DNA of 7,055 nt from Thermoanaerobacterales bacterium (lineage in GTDB: Bacteria > Actinomycetota > Acidimicrobiia > Acidimicrobiales > JACDCH01). The DNA is taken from assembly GCA_017577565.1 (NCBI GenBank), contig PKRH01000155.1, forward strand, positions 1-7,055, written 5' to 3'. Shown here piece after piece: positions 6,248 to 7,055 of this stretch. The first letter of the stretch is position 1. Each line of letters starts with the position of its first letter. The position numbers and the translations under genes are program-made. The notes beneath the pieces are model-generated. The model saw nothing but the letters and a program-made list of their open reading frames with translations, did not search any database and was not told the DNA's origin.

Positions 6248-6253
6248 TACGTT
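6248..6253 (+). promoter_or_regulatory. -10 element TACGTT, probable leaderless promoter of the oxidoreductase gene
   Basis: TACGTT matches TANNNT and lies 6 nt before the GTG at 6260. No Shine-Dalgarno sequence is present. A small inverted repeat (CCCGG 6235-6239, CCGGG 6243-6247) abuts it, much as a larger one abuts the DUF429 -10 element. Confidence 0.42.
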
Positions 6254-6259
6254 CCGTCC

Positions 6260-7055
6260 GTGGCCGAGACCTTCGATGCCGTGGTCGTCGGGATGGGGCC
6301 CGGCGGCGAGGTCGTCGCCGGGCGGCTCCTCGACGCGGGCCGGCGGGTGGCCGTCGTCGAGCGCGAGCTGATCGGCGGCGAGTGCGCCTACTGGGCGTGC
6401 ATCCCGTCGAAGACCGTGCTGCGGGCGCCCGAGGTCGTCAGCGAGGCGGCCCGGGTCGACGGCGTCAGCGCCGCCCGGCTGGCCTGGGAGCCGGTGCGGG
6501 CCTACCGCGACGAGATGGTCCGCCACCTCGACGACACGGCCCAGGTCGAGGGCTACCGGTCGCAGGGCGCCGAGGTCGTGAAGGGCGCCGCCCGCCTGGC
6601 CGGCCCCGGCCGGGTGCGCGTCGGCGACCGCGAGCTGGTCGCCGAGCACGTCGTCGTGGCGACCGGGTCCGAGCCGGTCGTGCCCCCGATCGAGGGCCTC
6701 GACGGCGTGCCCCACTGGACCAGCCGCGACGTCCACGCCGCCGCCGAGCTGCCCGCCCGGGCCGTCGTCGTCGGCGGCAGCGCCGTCGCGGTGGAGACCG
6801 CCCTGTTCCTCGCCCGCTTCGGCGTGGCCGTCACCGTGGTCCAGCGCAGCGATCGCCTGCTGCGGCGGGAGGAGCCGCGGGTGGGCGCCCTGGCCGCCGA
6901 ACACCCCGGGGAGGGGGGGGGCGGCGGCCCCCCACGGGCCCGCCCCCGCCGGGCCCGGCGCGGCGGGCGGGGCGCCGGGGCCGGGGTGGGCGGCGGGGGG
7001 GGAGGGGGGGGGGGGGGCTGGGCGTTGTTACGACCTACCGGGCCCACGGGCGGGG
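6260..7055 (+). CDS. Class I pyridine nucleotide-disulfide oxidoreductase, 3' part lost
   Basis: The gene starts with GTG at 6260 and has no stop before the window edge. Family features run in order: FAD-binding GMGPGG (11-16) at the end of the first beta-strand with E34 at the end of the second; the redox-active disulfide GGECAYWACIPSKT (39-52) with C42 and C47, four residues apart as in mercuric reductase and dihydrolipoyl dehydrogenase; VVVATGSEP closing the FAD domain; and the NAD(P)-binding VVVGGSAVAVETALFL with the following strand VAVTVVQRSDRLL. These flavoenzymes move electrons between NAD(P)H and a disulfide or another acceptor; the substrate cannot be told here. The dimerisation domain with the catalytic His-Glu pair is missing. 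The protein is convincing to about codon 215 (LAAEH, ~6903). After that the frame encodes only Gly/Pro/Arg sequence, which I take as base-call or assembly error and not protein. It follows the DUF429 gene with a 53-bp gap. Confidence 0.85.
   Translation, partial: MAETFDAVVVGMGPGGEVVAGRLLDAGRRVAVVERELIGGECAYWACIPSKTVLRAPEVVSEAARVDGVSAARLAWEPVRAYRDEMVRHLDDTAQVEGYRSQGAEVVKGAARLAGPGRVRVGDRELVAEHVVVATGSEPVVPPIEGLDGVPHWTSRDVHAAAELPARAVVVGGSAVAVETALFLARFGVAVTVVQRSDRLLRREEPRVGALAAEHPGEGGGGGPPRARPRRARRGGRGAGAGVGGGGGGGGGGWALLRPTGPTGG
6904..7055. other. Low-complexity G/C sequence at the right edge, probable contig-end artefact
   Basis: This stretch holds a run of 9 G (6913-6921) and, at 6995-7017, 23 bases that are all G except one A. 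The rest is mostly G/C blocks, with a short mixed segment near 7018-7040. It begins abruptly inside the oxidoreductase gene, where the family would continue with ordinary sequence. No gene should be read from it. Confidence 0.7.

Noticed and set aside
5804..6904. A 366-residue minus-strand open frame across the DUF429 and oxidoreductase genes
   Set aside because: It is antisense to two well-supported proteins, lacks domain-like sequence and crosses a hairpin and a promoter.
7025..7034. TTGTTACGAC, identical to part of the conserved antisense 3' end of 16S rRNA
   Set aside because: Only 10 bases match, the flanks do not resemble 16S rRNA, and it lies in the unreliable contig end.

Overview
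The base composition is very high in G+C, with third codon positions almost all G or C. The protein families also point to an actinobacterium: a SARP/AfsR-type STAND regulator, a SufR-like ArsR-fold regulator, a DUF429 protein and GTG starts with leaderless-looking promoters. An Acidimicrobiia-like lineage is my best guess, by feel only. The last ~150 bases are G/C homopolymer sequence that looks like a poor-quality contig end, so this is probably the edge of a draft or metagenome contig.

Layout, left to right. (1) A minus-strand gene cut by the left edge (1-99), probably a PIG-L/LmbE-type deacetylase, diverges from (2) a plus-strand acyl-CoA dehydrogenase-fold flavoenzyme (214-1401). A long GC-rich inverted repeat lies between them. 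(3) Converging on the flavoenzyme with a 16-bp gap is a run of three minus-strand genes, read right to left: a small two-helix membrane protein (5431-5144), a SufR-like winged-helix regulator with a three-cysteine pattern (5083-4361), and a 965-residue SARP-STAND-TPR regulator (4315-1418). The two regulator genes share an unusual start-proximal sequence, and each of the two gaps in this run holds an inverted repeat. (4) Divergent from the membrane protein gene is a DUF429 predicted RNase H-fold nuclease (5526-6206), followed by a GC hairpin. (5) A class I pyridine nucleotide-disulfide oxidoreductase begins at 6260. It is convincing to about 6900 and then dissolves into low-complexity sequence.

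The three minus-strand genes could form one transcription unit centred on regulation: a putative redox or Fe-S sensing regulator upstream of a large ATP-dependent SARP activator. No suf, metabolic or antibiotic cluster is visible to show what they control. I see no mobile element, CRISPR array, tRNA or rRNA and no clear new biological system. The most interesting signals are regulatory: a (T/C)ANNNT hexamer 6-7 nt before the start codon of five of the seven genes, the palindrome upstream of the SufR-like gene, and the shared sequence at the starts of the two regulators.
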